Part shown: positions 1 through 6,594 of the stretch, one piece after another
Layout: the number at the start of each line of letters is the position of its first letter
How positions within the stretch are numbered: the stretch's first letter is position 1
Program-made: the position numbers and the translations under genes
NCBI GenBank assembly: GCA_032250585.1
Contig: JAVVFH010000144.1
Location: 1-9,044, forward strand
DNA: 9,044 bases
Reading direction: 5' to 3'
From: JAVVFH01 sp032250585
GTDB lineage: Bacteria > Pseudomonadota > Gammaproteobacteria > Xanthomonadales > SZUA-36
The notes under the pieces: model-generated
What the model was told of the DNA's origin: nothing
The model's input: the letters and a program-made list of their open reading frames with translations, nothing else
Database searches by the model: none

Positions 1-347
1 TCGCTGGAGATCATGGCTGGCACCCGCACGCGCGCCGTCCAGGCGCTGACCGGGGGCGACTCGAGCGCGGCCCGCAGCTCGGAGCCGGGCGGCGGGATGC
101 TGTTGTCGACGCTGGGGTCGTCGCGGTAATCCGGGTGATGGATCTGGACCATGCCGGGCAGGGCATTGATGCCGTCTTCGATCATCTGGTCTACCATCCC
201 GCGCATCAGCGCGGTCATGAAGATCATCGCCCAGACACCGACCGTGATGGCCAGCAGCATGATTACGGTCCGGCGGTGGTTACGCCACAGGTTGCGCCAG
301 GCCATGCGCGCCATGGCGGGAAACGGAAGGAAGCCGCTGGCTGCCAT
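1..347 (-). CDS. ABC transporter permease, FtsX/LolCE-like (N-terminal part, cut by window edge)
   Basis: This is the N-terminal 115 residues of an inner-membrane permease; the rest lies beyond the left edge. It reads MAASGFLPFPAMARMAWRNL and continues into a hydrophobic stretch at about residues 27-48 (first membrane helix). A region that should be the start of the periplasmic MacB-type domain follows. It is clearly homologous to the gene just upstream: both share MAWRNLWR before the helix and a VQ/IQ...SIP block after it. The ATG at 347 overlaps the TGA of that gene (ATGA), which suggests translational coupling. Other possible starts are the ATGs at 314 and 305; the latter aligns with the conserved methionine before AWRNLWR. 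From its neighbours it is probably the second permease of a heteromeric Lol/MacB-like exporter. The substrate cannot be read from the sequence. Confidence 0.85.
   Translation of the reverse strand, partial: MAASGFLPFPAMARMAWRNLWRNHRRTVIMLLAITVGVWAMIFMTALMRGMVDQMIEDGINALPGMVQIHHPDYRDDPSVDNSIPPPGSELRAALESPPVSAWTARVRVPAMISS
283..309 (-). repeat. 27-base direct repeat, copy 1 (start of second permease)
   Basis: This stretch is identical over 27 bases to 1536-1562. It lies at the same place in both permease genes and encodes RMAWRNLWR just before membrane helix 1. The flanking bases differ on both sides. Confidence 0.9.
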
Positions 348-1576
348 CAGGCCGCCCGCATCGCTTCGATGGGCTGCAGCCGGAACAGCCGCAGTGCGGG
401 GTAGACAGCCGCCAGCAGGCAGAACAGGAACACCACCGCCGGACCGAGCAACAGGCTGACAGGCGTCAGGCTGGGGTACATCTCGCCGGGCAGGTTGAAG
501 CGGGCGCCCAGTTCTTCCATGCCGGGGTAGCTGAAGCCCTCAACGTGGAAATAGGCTGCGACCAGCCAGCCCAGGGCGATGCCGAGCGCGAAACCCAGCA
601 AGGCCATCAGTGCCGTTTCCAGCATCACCAGCGAGGCGAGGCGCCGGGGTTTGATGCCCAGTGCCATGATCATTCCGAATTCACGCGTTCGTTCCAACAC
701 CGACATCAGCTGCGTGTTGAGCACGCTGAAGGCTACCAGCACGACCAGCACGCCATACATGAACCAGGCGCTGGAAAGGTCGGCCTGGATGGCCTGCTCC
801 AGGCCGGGATTCAGCGCCCGCCAATCCAGTACGACCAGCTCCTGGCGGGATGCCAACGCCTCGCGCAGCGCAGGCAGCAGGACCTGGCTTTGGTCCAGGG
901 ACGGGGCGGAGAGCACGATGGCGTGGCCGTGGTCATCCATAGAGAAGGTTTGTTGAAAGTACGCCAAAGGCACTTCGGCCATGCTGCGGTCGATCTCCCC
1001 GGAGCCTGATTCGAAAATTCCCACAGCCGTGACGACGCCCGCCGCGAACGAGCCGTCGCGGCCGGTGCCCAGCAGCGTGATTTCGTCGCCGACGCCGACC
1101 TTGAGGTTTCTGGCCAGCACGCTGCCGAGCACGATCTCCGGTGCGGTATCGGCCTGCAGGAAGCGGCCCTTTTTTATCAGGCCCGGAAAGGTGGACACCC
1201 CCGCTTCCCGGCCGGGCTGGACGCCCGTGACCTGCACGGCCAGCGTGCGTTGCTCGCTGGAGGCCAAGGCAAAAGCCGATGCGCGGGCGGCCACGCGGGC
1301 GGCCGGCAGTCGCTCACGCAGCTGCTCCGCCAGCGCGCTGATACCGGGAATGCTGTCGCGCAGTTTCGGGTTTTCGTTGTAGCCCTGCCGCTGCAGCTGG
1401 ATGTATCCGCTGAATGTTTGCAGGGTGTTGTCGATCATCATGTCGTAGGAGCCGAACTGCAGCGATATCAGGAAAATCAACAGCAGGTTGGAAAACACCA
1501 TCGCGCTGGTCGTCAGCCAGGTACGGCGCCGGTGCCGCCACAGGTTGCGCCAGGCCATGCGCAGGCTGATGCTCAC
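347..1576 (-). CDS. ABC transporter permease, FtsX/LolCE-like
   Basis: A 409-residue inner-membrane permease of the FtsX/MacB/LolCE type. Seen in order: a basic N-terminus with MAWRNLWRHRRRT, membrane helix 1 at about 21-41, a periplasmic MacB_PCD-like domain at about 45-265, then three helices at about 270-292, 315-342 and 372-394. The FtsX-domain loop RTREFGMIMALGIKPRR (297-312) and the C-terminal YPALRLFRLQPIEAMR block are both present. The four-helix layout matches the family, in which two such subunits pair with a LolD/MacB-type ATPase. The start is a GTG at 1576 that overlaps the TGA of the LolA-like gene upstream (GTGA). A GAGGA motif lies 10 bases before it. An ATG at 1558 is the alternative start. 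The gene ends overlapping the next permease. Role inferred: lipid or lipoprotein movement towards the outer membrane, because of the LolA-like partner. Confidence 0.92.
   Translation of the reverse strand: MSISLRMAWRNLWRHRRRTWLTTSAMVFSNLLLIFLISLQFGSYDMMIDNTLQTFSGYIQLQRQGYNENPKLRDSIPGISALAEQLRERLPAARVAARASAFALASSEQRTLAVQVTGVQPGREAGVSTFPGLIKKGRFLQADTAPEIVLGSVLARNLKVGVGDEITLLGTGRDGSFAAGVVTAVGIFESGSGEIDRSMAEVPLAYFQQTFSMDDHGHAIVLSAPSLDQSQVLLPALREALASRQELVVLDWRALNPGLEQAIQADLSSAWFMYGVLVVLVAFSVLNTQLMSVLERTREFGMIMALGIKPRRLASLVMLETALMALLGFALGIALGWLVAAYFHVEGFSYPGMEELGARFNLPGEMYPSLTPVSLLLGPAVVFLFCLLAAVYPALRLFRLQPIEAMRAA
1536..1562 (-). repeat. 27-base direct repeat, copy 2 (start of first permease)
   Basis: This is the exact counterpart of 283-309, in the same orientation and 1,253 bases away. 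It covers the codons for RMAWRNLWR in the upstream permease. Confidence 0.9.
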
Positions 1577-2334
1577 TGACGGGGATTCCTCAGATTCGAC
1601 AGGGTGAACAGCCTGTCCGGCAGATCACGGTCGAAGTCGACGGCAATCACCCTGAGCTCGGTCCATTCCTCCGGCGTGTCGACTGCGCTCATGCGCATGA
1701 TCTTCGCTACGGGCCGGCCGCCCATGATGTCCGTTTCGAGGGTCTTCATGACCTTGACCATTTCGCCGTCCTGGTCCCGGAACTCGTGGCGCATCAGCAC
1801 GTAGTCGTCGCGGACGATCAGCACTTCCTCGCCCCAGACCACGGGGGCGTTTTCGTGTGGAATCGAGCTGATCGTGTAGTGAACACGGTCACCGTGCTGT
1901 TCGCGCCTGGTCAATTGGTGGTCGTATTCGTCGATGATGTCGGTCGACTTGGCGATGTCGCGGTTCGAGAAGTCGCTGCCCATCCAGCTTTGCGCCATCA
2001 TCGCCGAGGGTATCTTGACGATGCGGTTGATGCGCGGCGAATAGGTCCACATGTTGTCGCCGTCGAGCAGGGTGCCGTTGCCGGCGTCCTTGCGGGGCTC
2101 GGTGACCCGCACCAGCGTCAGATCGTCGCCCTTGCTCCAGGAACGCATGCTCATCGTGCGCTCCCAGCCGGGCCGGTGAATGGTCATGGTCATTTCGGAA
2201 TACGAGGAAACGCCGCGCCAGTGGTCCATGGCCTTGCGGACCAGTTCGCGCGCGTCGGGCGGCGGGTCGTCGGGCTCCCGGGCGTCCGCGGTGCCAAGGG
2301 TCAGGCTGGTCAAAATAAGCAGGAGCAGGCGCAT
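1573..2334 (-). CDS. LolA-like outer membrane lipoprotein-sorting protein
   Basis: A 253-residue exported protein. The N-terminus MRLLLLILTSLTLGTADA is a signal peptide with a likely type I cut after ADA (about residue 18); no lipobox is seen, so it should be periplasmic. The mature part resembles the LolA-like family annotated as outer membrane lipoprotein-sorting protein. The block WTYSPRINRIVKIPSAMM (96-113), followed by SWMGSDFSNRDIAKSTD, is characteristic of it. LolA-fold proteins carry acyl chains in a hydrophobic half-barrel. The ATG at 2334 has a GGGGA Shine-Dalgarno motif about 8 bases upstream. It is the first gene of the minus-strand cassette and its stop overlaps the GTG of the first permease. 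Cargo could be a lipoprotein or another lipid; this is not the housekeeping lolA, which is shorter and normally not encoded with its permeases. Confidence 0.88.
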   Translation of the reverse strand: MRLLLLILTSLTLGTADAREPDDPPPDARELVRKAMDHWRGVSSYSEMTMTIHRPGWERTMSMRSWSKGDDLTLVRVTEPRKDAGNGTLLDGDNMWTYSPRINRIVKIPSAMMAQSWMGSDFSNRDIAKSTDIIDEYDHQLTRREQHGDRVHYTISSIPHENAPVVWGEEVLIVRDDYVLMRHEFRDQDGEMVKVMKTLETDIMGGRPVAKIMRMSAVDTPEEWTELRVIAVDFDRDLPDRLFTLSNLRNPRQ

Positions 2335-2526
2335 TTTCTTTTCCCCTGGTTCGGTATTACATCACAGGGTCGTTCGGGTCAGCGGCTGCGAATTTCATTT
2401 GCGCTGCCTCTTCACGATTATCGCACAGCGACCGAAACGGCGAACGGGTCCGGGTCAACTGCGCGCTGGTCAAGTCGCCCGGGACGCTTCTCGACATTTG
2501 AGAAAGCGCTGGAGTATGGTGAAGTC
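2335..2526. promoter_or_regulatory. Divergent intergenic region between LolA-like and nucleotidase genes
   Basis: 192 bases separate two divergent genes, so promoters for both should lie here. The best minus-strand candidate is the extended -10 at 2417-2425. On the plus strand the only near-consensus pair is TCGACA (2491-2496), 18 bases, TATGGT (2515-2520). It would start transcription almost at the nucleotidase ATG, so it is weak. CGGGTC occurs three times: at 2375-2380 and in tandem at 2445-2456. No strong inverted repeat was found. Confidence 0.5.
2417..2425 (-). promoter_or_regulatory. Putative extended -10 promoter for the LolA-like/permease cassette
   Basis: On the minus strand this reads TGCGATAAT: an extended TGn followed by GATAAT, five of six matches to the sigma-70 -10 box. 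No good -35 box is seen, which extended -10 promoters tolerate. It predicts a leader of about 75 bases before the ATG at 2334. A competing -10, TGTAAT, lies at 2356-2361. Confidence 0.35.
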
Positions 2527-3477
2527 ATGAACGGTGAAGCGATAAATGCGGACAAACCCGTCAATACGGGCAACAAGGACGAACAGAACGTGCTGGTGGT
2601 CGGCATTTCTTCGCGCGCGCTGTTCGACATGGGCGAGAGCCACCGTATTTTCGAGACCGAGGGCATCGAAGCTTACGCCGCCTACCAGGTGGCGAATGAG
2701 GACGTGCTGCTCGAGCCCGGGGTGGCCTTTCCGCTGGCGCGCAAACTGCTGGCGCTGAACGCCGACAAGCAGGACCACCCGCGCGTCGAGGTCATACTGC
2801 TGTCGCGCAACAGCGCCGACACGGGTCTGCGGATTTTCAATACCATCGAGCATTATGGGCTGCACATCGAGCGGGCGGCTTTCACCAACGGCGAGAGCCC
2901 CTACAAGTACATGAGCGCCTTCGGTGCCGATCTGCTGCTGTCCACCAATGCCAGGGACGTGCGCAGCGCGCTGGAGAAAGGCTATGCCGCTGCGACCATT
3001 CTGCCGGGCGGTGCCAGCCGGCTGGACAGCGGCCAATTGCGAATCGCCTTCGACGGCGATGCCGTGCTGTTCAGCGACGAAGCGGAGCGTATCTACAAGG
3101 AACAGGGCCTGACGGCCTTTTCCGACAGCGAACGGCAAGCAGCCAACCAGCCTCTGAGCGGCGGCCCCTTCAAACCGGTGCTCGAAGCGCTGCACCGGAT
3201 CCAGTCGGCTTTCCCGGTGGAAAACAACCCGATCCGCACGGCGCTGGTGACCGCGCGTTCGGCACCGGCGCACAAACGCGTGGTGCTCACCCTGCGCGAG
3301 TGGGGCATCCGTATTGACGAGGCCCTGTTTCTGGGTGGCCGCTCGAAAGGAGAATTCCTCAAGGCATTCGGTGCGGATATTTTTTTCGACGACCAGGCGG
3401 TGCACATCGATTCAGCGAAAGCACACGTTGCCTCGGCTCATGTCCCCAGCGGCATCAGGAATGAAGCCGGATTTTAG
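2527..3477 (+). CDS. 5'-nucleotidase, NT5C1 family (cytosolic)
   Basis: A 316-residue cytosolic phosphatase predicted to remove the 5'-phosphate of nucleoside monophosphates with Mg2+. In this family the animal members prefer AMP. Family blocks seen: ISSRALFDMGESHRIFETEG (27-46), LLSRNSADTGLRIFNTIEHYG (91-111), FTNGESPYKYMSAFGAD (119-135), FDGDAVLFSDEAERIYKEQG (175-194), PFKPVLEALHRIQ (214-226), and ADIFFDDQAVHIDSA near the C-terminus. D176 and D178 in FDGD fit a HAD-like DxD nucleophile pair, and FFDD at 286-289 fits the later acidic metal-binding motif. There is no signal peptide. The frame stays open back to 1786, but the ATG at 2527 is the first in-frame start after the divergent gap and sits just before the conserved part. 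GGTGA at 2518 is a modest ribosome site. Followed by gcdH on the same strand, 96 bases on. Confidence 0.9.
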   Translation: MNGEAINADKPVNTGNKDEQNVLVVGISSRALFDMGESHRIFETEGIEAYAAYQVANEDVLLEPGVAFPLARKLLALNADKQDHPRVEVILLSRNSADTGLRIFNTIEHYGLHIERAAFTNGESPYKYMSAFGADLLLSTNARDVRSALEKGYAAATILPGGASRLDSGQLRIAFDGDAVLFSDEAERIYKEQGLTAFSDSERQAANQPLSGGPFKPVLEALHRIQSAFPVENNPIRTALVTARSAPAHKRVVLTLREWGIRIDEALFLGGRSKGEFLKAFGADIFFDDQAVHIDSAKAHVASAHVPSGIRNEAGF

Positions 3478-3478
3478 C

Positions 3479-3507
3479 GTGACCGGCGCCGCGCGGCCGT
3501 TTAGAAT
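3479..3507 (+). promoter_or_regulatory. Putative sigma-70 promoter of gcdH
   Basis: GTGACC (3479-3484, four of six to TTGACA), a 17-base spacer, then TAGAAT (3502-3507, five of six to TATAAT). Transcription would begin near 3514, giving a leader of about 60 bases before the gcdH ATG. It lies directly after the nucleotidase stop codon. Confidence 0.45.
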
Positions 3508-3532
3508 GCTCGCTTGATTTCGACCCCGACAC

Positions 3533-3571
3533 GGCGCCTTCAAGGCGCTTTGGTTTATTTGACGGAGCGCC
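3533..3571 (+). promoter_or_regulatory. Structured gcdH leader: terminator-like hairpin with a competing pairing
   Basis: GCGCC (3534-3538) and GGCGC (3544-3548) form a 5-bp stem around TTCAA, followed by the T-rich run TTTGGTTTATTT (3549-3560), which looks like a small intrinsic terminator. The same second arm, as GGCGCT (3544-3549), can instead pair with AGCGCC (3566-3571). That pairing traps part of the gcdH Shine-Dalgarno GGAG (3564-3567). The two pairings exclude each other. It may also simply be the terminator of the nucleotidase gene. Confidence 0.4.
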
Positions 3572-3573
3572 CG

Positions 3574-4737
3574 ATGGCCAAGCTGAACCCTTTTGACTTA
3601 TACGACGTTGAATCCCTGCTCACGGAAGAGGAAATCATGATCCGTGACAGCGTTGCCCGTTTTGTCGACGAACGCGCGCTGCCGCTGATGGCGAAGCATT
3701 TCGACGACGCCACTTTTCCGTCGGAACTCGTGCCCGAGATGGCCGAACTGGGTTTGCTTGGCTCCAGCCTCGAAGGTTACGGCTGCGCCGGTCTCAATTC
3801 CGTCTCCTCCGGGCTGATTTGCCAGGAACTCGAGCGCGGCGATTCCGGCCTGCGCAGCTTCGTGTCGGTACAGTCCTCGCTGGCGATGTATCCGATCTAC
3901 AGCTACGGCTCGGAAGAACAGAAGGAACGCTGGCTGCCGGGCATGGCCAAGGGTGAAATCATCGGCTGTTTCGGCCTGACCGAGTCCTACGGCGGTTCCG
4001 ATCCCGCGAACATGAAGACCCACGCCAAACGCGACGGGGACGACTGGATCCTGAACGGCTCGAAAATGTGGATCACCAACGGCAGCATCGCCGATATCGC
4101 GGTGGTCTGGGCCAATACCGACGATGGCATCACGGGTTTTTTGGTTGAGAAGGACATGCCCGGATTCGACGCGCCGGCCATCAAGTCGAAGATGTCACTG
4201 CGCGCATCGGACACCTCGGAGCTGTATTTCGACAACGTTCGGGTTCCCGAAGCGAACCGTTTGGCCGGCGTCCGCGGCCTCAAGGGTCCGCTGGGCTCCC
4301 TGACGCAGGCGCGTTACGGCATCACCTGGGGGCCGATCGGCGCCGCCATCGCCTGTCTTTCCGAAGTGCTGGACTACACCGCCGACCGCAAACTGTTCGG
4401 CCGGCCGCTGGCCGCCAACCAGGCCATCCAGATCCGCCTGGCCGATATGGCCCGGCGCATCACCTCCGCCCAATTGCTGGCGCTGCAACTCGGCCGCCTG
4501 AAAGACGCCGGCAAAATGGCGCCCACGCAGGTATCGGTCGCCAAGTGGAACAACGTGCGCATGGCGCTGGACATTGCCCGTGACTGCCGCGACATGCTCG
4601 GCGGCAGCGGCATCACCACCGAGTACCAGGCGATCCGCCACATGCTGAACCTGGAAAGCGTGATCACCTACGAAGGCACCGAAACGATCCACCAGCTGAT
4701 CGTCGGGCGGGAACTGACGGGCATCAACGCATTCTGA
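3574..4737 (+). CDS. gcdH: Glutaryl-CoA dehydrogenase
   Basis: A 387-residue FAD enzyme of the acyl-CoA dehydrogenase family. It oxidises and decarboxylates glutaryl-CoA to crotonyl-CoA in lysine/tryptophan breakdown, passing electrons to ETF. The sequence follows the GCDH subfamily throughout: EGYGCAGLNSVSSGLICQEL, ERGDSGLRSFVSVQSSLAM, the flavin-site block GCFGLTESYGGSDP, LNGSKMWITNG, ARYGITWGPIGAA, DRKLFGRPLAANQAIQIRLA, RDMLGGSGI and ITYEGTETIHQLIVGR. The catalytic base is E367 in YEGT. R94, which in the human enzyme contacts the substrate carboxylate, is conserved, as are E87 and S95. This separates it from plain short-chain acyl-CoA dehydrogenases. Start: the ATG at 3574 has GGAG six bases upstream. 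The frame is open from a TTG at 3514, but that would add 20 residues across the leader hairpin. No CoA-transferase or regulator gene is adjacent. Confidence 0.93.
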   Translation: MAKLNPFDLYDVESLLTEEEIMIRDSVARFVDERALPLMAKHFDDATFPSELVPEMAELGLLGSSLEGYGCAGLNSVSSGLICQELERGDSGLRSFVSVQSSLAMYPIYSYGSEEQKERWLPGMAKGEIIGCFGLTESYGGSDPANMKTHAKRDGDDWILNGSKMWITNGSIADIAVVWANTDDGITGFLVEKDMPGFDAPAIKSKMSLRASDTSELYFDNVRVPEANRLAGVRGLKGPLGSLTQARYGITWGPIGAAIACLSEVLDYTADRKLFGRPLAANQAIQIRLADMARRITSAQLLALQLGRLKDAGKMAPTQVSVAKWNNVRMALDIARDCRDMLGGSGITTEYQAIRHMLNLESVITYEGTETIHQLIVGRELTGINAF

Positions 4738-4772
4738 AATCCTGACCTTAAGCTGACGAGAAAGAGTCAGGC

Positions 4773-4795
4773 GCGGCTGCAGGCATTCCTGCCGC
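4773..4795. terminator. Possible bidirectional terminator hairpin
   Basis: This lies in the 89-base gap between two convergent genes. GCAGG (4779-4783) pairs with CCTGC (4788-4792) around CATT; alternatively GCGGC (4773-4777) pairs with GCCGC (4791-4795). On the minus strand the region downstream of the hairpin contains CTCTTTCTC, not a clean U-run. A second weak stem, CTGAC (4753-4757) with GTCAG (4766-4770), is nearby. Position supports a terminator; the sequence is only moderately convincing. Confidence 0.3.
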
Positions 4796-4826
4796 TTCGG
4801 TCGACGCGATAGTTCGCGCTGCGCCG

Positions 4827-6536
4827 TCAGTCGGCGCTGCTCAGCGAGGCCTCGCGAATCGCGCGAAACTCGTTGCCTGCGTACCAGTTCGGCCAGGCTT
4901 CGCTGTCGGTCACTTGCAGGCCGACGGCGAAGTAGAGCTCGATGTCCTGGGCCACGCCCCGCAGATCCCAATCCTCGCCGATTTCATCCAGCACCGTGTG
5001 GTAGCGCCGTTTGTTGTAGTCGGCCTGCTTGGCCTCGATGTATTCCGGGCCCAGTTCGAGATGATCGGAGCCGGACTTGGCATACAGCATCGGGACGCCC
5101 TGGCGGGCGAAGTTGAAGTGATCGGAGCGGTAATAGTAGCCGCCTTCGGGGTGCGCTTCCGGCTTGACCACGCGGTCCTGCACGGCGGCCTTGTCACGCA
5201 GAATGTCTTCCAGTTCCGAACTGCCGTAGCCCACCACGGTCACGTCCCGGGTCGGGCCGTAAACCTGCATGGAATCCATGTTGATGCCGCCGACCGTTTG
5301 CGCCATCGGGATCGCCGGCTGCTCCGCGTAATGCGCCGAGCCGAGCAGGCCGGACTCTTCGGCGGTTACCGCCAGGAAGGCCGTGCTGCGCTCGGGCGCC
5401 CGGGGCAGGGCGGCGAAGGACCGGGCCAGTTCGAGCAGCGCGGCGATACCCGACGCGTTGTCGACCGCCCCGTTGAAGATGCCGTCTTCGCCCGCCGCGG
5501 CTGCCGGGTCAGTGCCGATGTGATCCCAGTGCGCCGTGTAGATGAAGGCTTCTTGCGGACGTTGGCTGCCGGGCAGCAGCGCACCGATGTTGTAGGACTG
5601 CTTGCGCACGATGTGGTTTTGCACCGCGGCGTCCATCGTCGCACCCAGTGGCACTGCCATGAACTCGGTTGACATCGCAGCCTGTTCGAGTGCGGACAAG
5701 TCCAGGCCTGCCGCTTCGACCAGTTCTTCTGCCACGCTCCGCTGCACCCAGGATTCGATCGGCAGCCGGTCCAGATTGTCGTTGTCGCGGTGCAGGTGGA
5801 ACTGCGGGCCGGTCCAGCTGTTGCGCACCACTTCCCAGCCGTAGGAGGCCGGCGCGGTGTCGTGGACGAGCACAGCCGCGGCCGCGCCCTGGCGGGCCGC
5901 TTCTTCGTACTTGTAGGTCCAGCGGCCGTAGTAGGTCATCGCCTTGCCGTTGAACAGTGCCGGATCGCCGGTTGCGAAGCCGGGGTCGTTGATCAGGATC
6001 AGCACCGTCTTGCCCTTTACGTCGACGTCGGCGTAATCGTCCCAGCCGTATTCCGGCGCGACGATGCCGTAACCCACGAAAACCACCTCGCTGGATTCGA
6101 TCCGGGACTCGGGCACGACCCGCGGCGTGCCGGTCACCATCTCGGTTTCATGCTGCACCAGGCGGTCGCGGCCGTCGAGATGAAAGGTCATCTGCACGGT
6201 GGCCGGGTTGGCTTCGATGGAAACGAGTTCCACGGGTTGCAGATAGCTGTCTCCGAACAGGGGTTGCAGGCCCATCGAGCGGAAGCGGCTTTCGATGAAG
6301 TCCAGCGTCAGGCGCTCGCCTTCGGACATGGGTGCGCGGCCGCCATAGGCGTCGGAGGAGAGCTCGGTGATATTGCGCATCATGCGCGCGATGTCGGTCG
6401 TCGGCGCGGCACTCTCGAGGCTTATCGGCGGGCTGGTTGGCGGCGCGGTAGCCTGTTCGCCGCCCTCGCAGGCGGTGAGAACGATCGAGGCCGGCAACAG
6501 TACGGCGGCACAAAGGAGAAATCGAATCCGGTTCAC
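4827..6536 (-). CDS. M28 family metallopeptidase lipoprotein with PA domain
   Basis: A 569-residue predicted di-zinc aminopeptidase of family M28. The N-terminus MNRIRFLLCAAVLLPASIVL ends in the lipobox LTAC, so C23 should be lipidated; E24 at +2 suggests an outer-membrane rather than inner-membrane site. A low-complexity linker follows. Residues about 150-290 look like an inserted PA domain (VVFVGYGIVAPEYGWDDY, then VKGKTVLILINDPG). The catalytic domain has all expected residues: H336 and D338 (TAHWDH), D359 (GAVDNASG), E393/E394 (TAEESGLLGS), D421 (INMDS) and H473 (YRSDHFNF). An active enzyme is therefore expected. The start is a GTG at 6536 with GGAG five bases upstream; no nearby ATG fits. 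It follows murB by 58 bases on the same strand, so it may be the last gene of that run. The natural peptide substrate is unknown. Confidence 0.92.
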   Translation of the reverse strand: MNRIRFLLCAAVLLPASIVLTACEGGEQATAPPTSPPISLESAAPTTDIARMMRNITELSSDAYGGRAPMSEGERLTLDFIESRFRSMGLQPLFGDSYLQPVELVSIEANPATVQMTFHLDGRDRLVQHETEMVTGTPRVVPESRIESSEVVFVGYGIVAPEYGWDDYADVDVKGKTVLILINDPGFATGDPALFNGKAMTYYGRWTYKYEEAARQGAAAAVLVHDTAPASYGWEVVRNSWTGPQFHLHRDNDNLDRLPIESWVQRSVAEELVEAAGLDLSALEQAAMSTEFMAVPLGATMDAAVQNHIVRKQSYNIGALLPGSQRPQEAFIYTAHWDHIGTDPAAAAGEDGIFNGAVDNASGIAALLELARSFAALPRAPERSTAFLAVTAEESGLLGSAHYAEQPAIPMAQTVGGINMDSMQVYGPTRDVTVVGYGSSELEDILRDKAAVQDRVVKPEAHPEGGYYYRSDHFNFARQGVPMLYAKSGSDHLELGPEYIEAKQADYNKRRYHTVLDEIGEDWDLRGVAQDIELYFAVGLQVTDSEAWPNWYAGNEFRAIREASLSSAD

Positions 6537-6594
6537 GTGAACTCCGGCTTTAAATGAAGCGAAGCATGCAAGCTACCCACAAACCTGGCGGACT

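Noticed and set aside
1786..2526. Long upstream extension of the nucleotidase reading frame (563 codons in all)
   Set aside because: It runs antisense through the LolA-like gene and the divergent gap, has no family similarity, and the conserved protein begins just after the ATG at 2527. Open frames of this kind are common in GC-rich DNA.
2470..3405. 311-codon minus-strand frame opposite the nucleotidase gene
   Set aside because: It is a shadow of the well-supported nucleotidase frame; the composition is rich in Arg, Gln, His and Val without any recognisable motif.
3514..3573. TTG start giving gcdH 20 extra residues
   Set aside because: The extension would cover the leader hairpin and has no family counterpart; the ATG at 3574 has a well-spaced GGAG.
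4195..4971. 258-codon minus-strand frame across the end of gcdH and the convergent gap
   Set aside because: It is antisense to the conserved C-terminal part of glutaryl-CoA dehydrogenase, with no motif of its own.
4914..5672. 252-codon plus-strand frame opposite the M28 peptidase gene
   Set aside because: It is an antisense shadow; the minus-strand frame carries all M28 catalytic residues and a lipoprotein signal.
6537..6594. Promoter for the M28 gene (TTGAAG, 17 bases, TAGCTT on the minus strand)
   Set aside because: The -10 matches only three of six positions, so it is not better than chance here.
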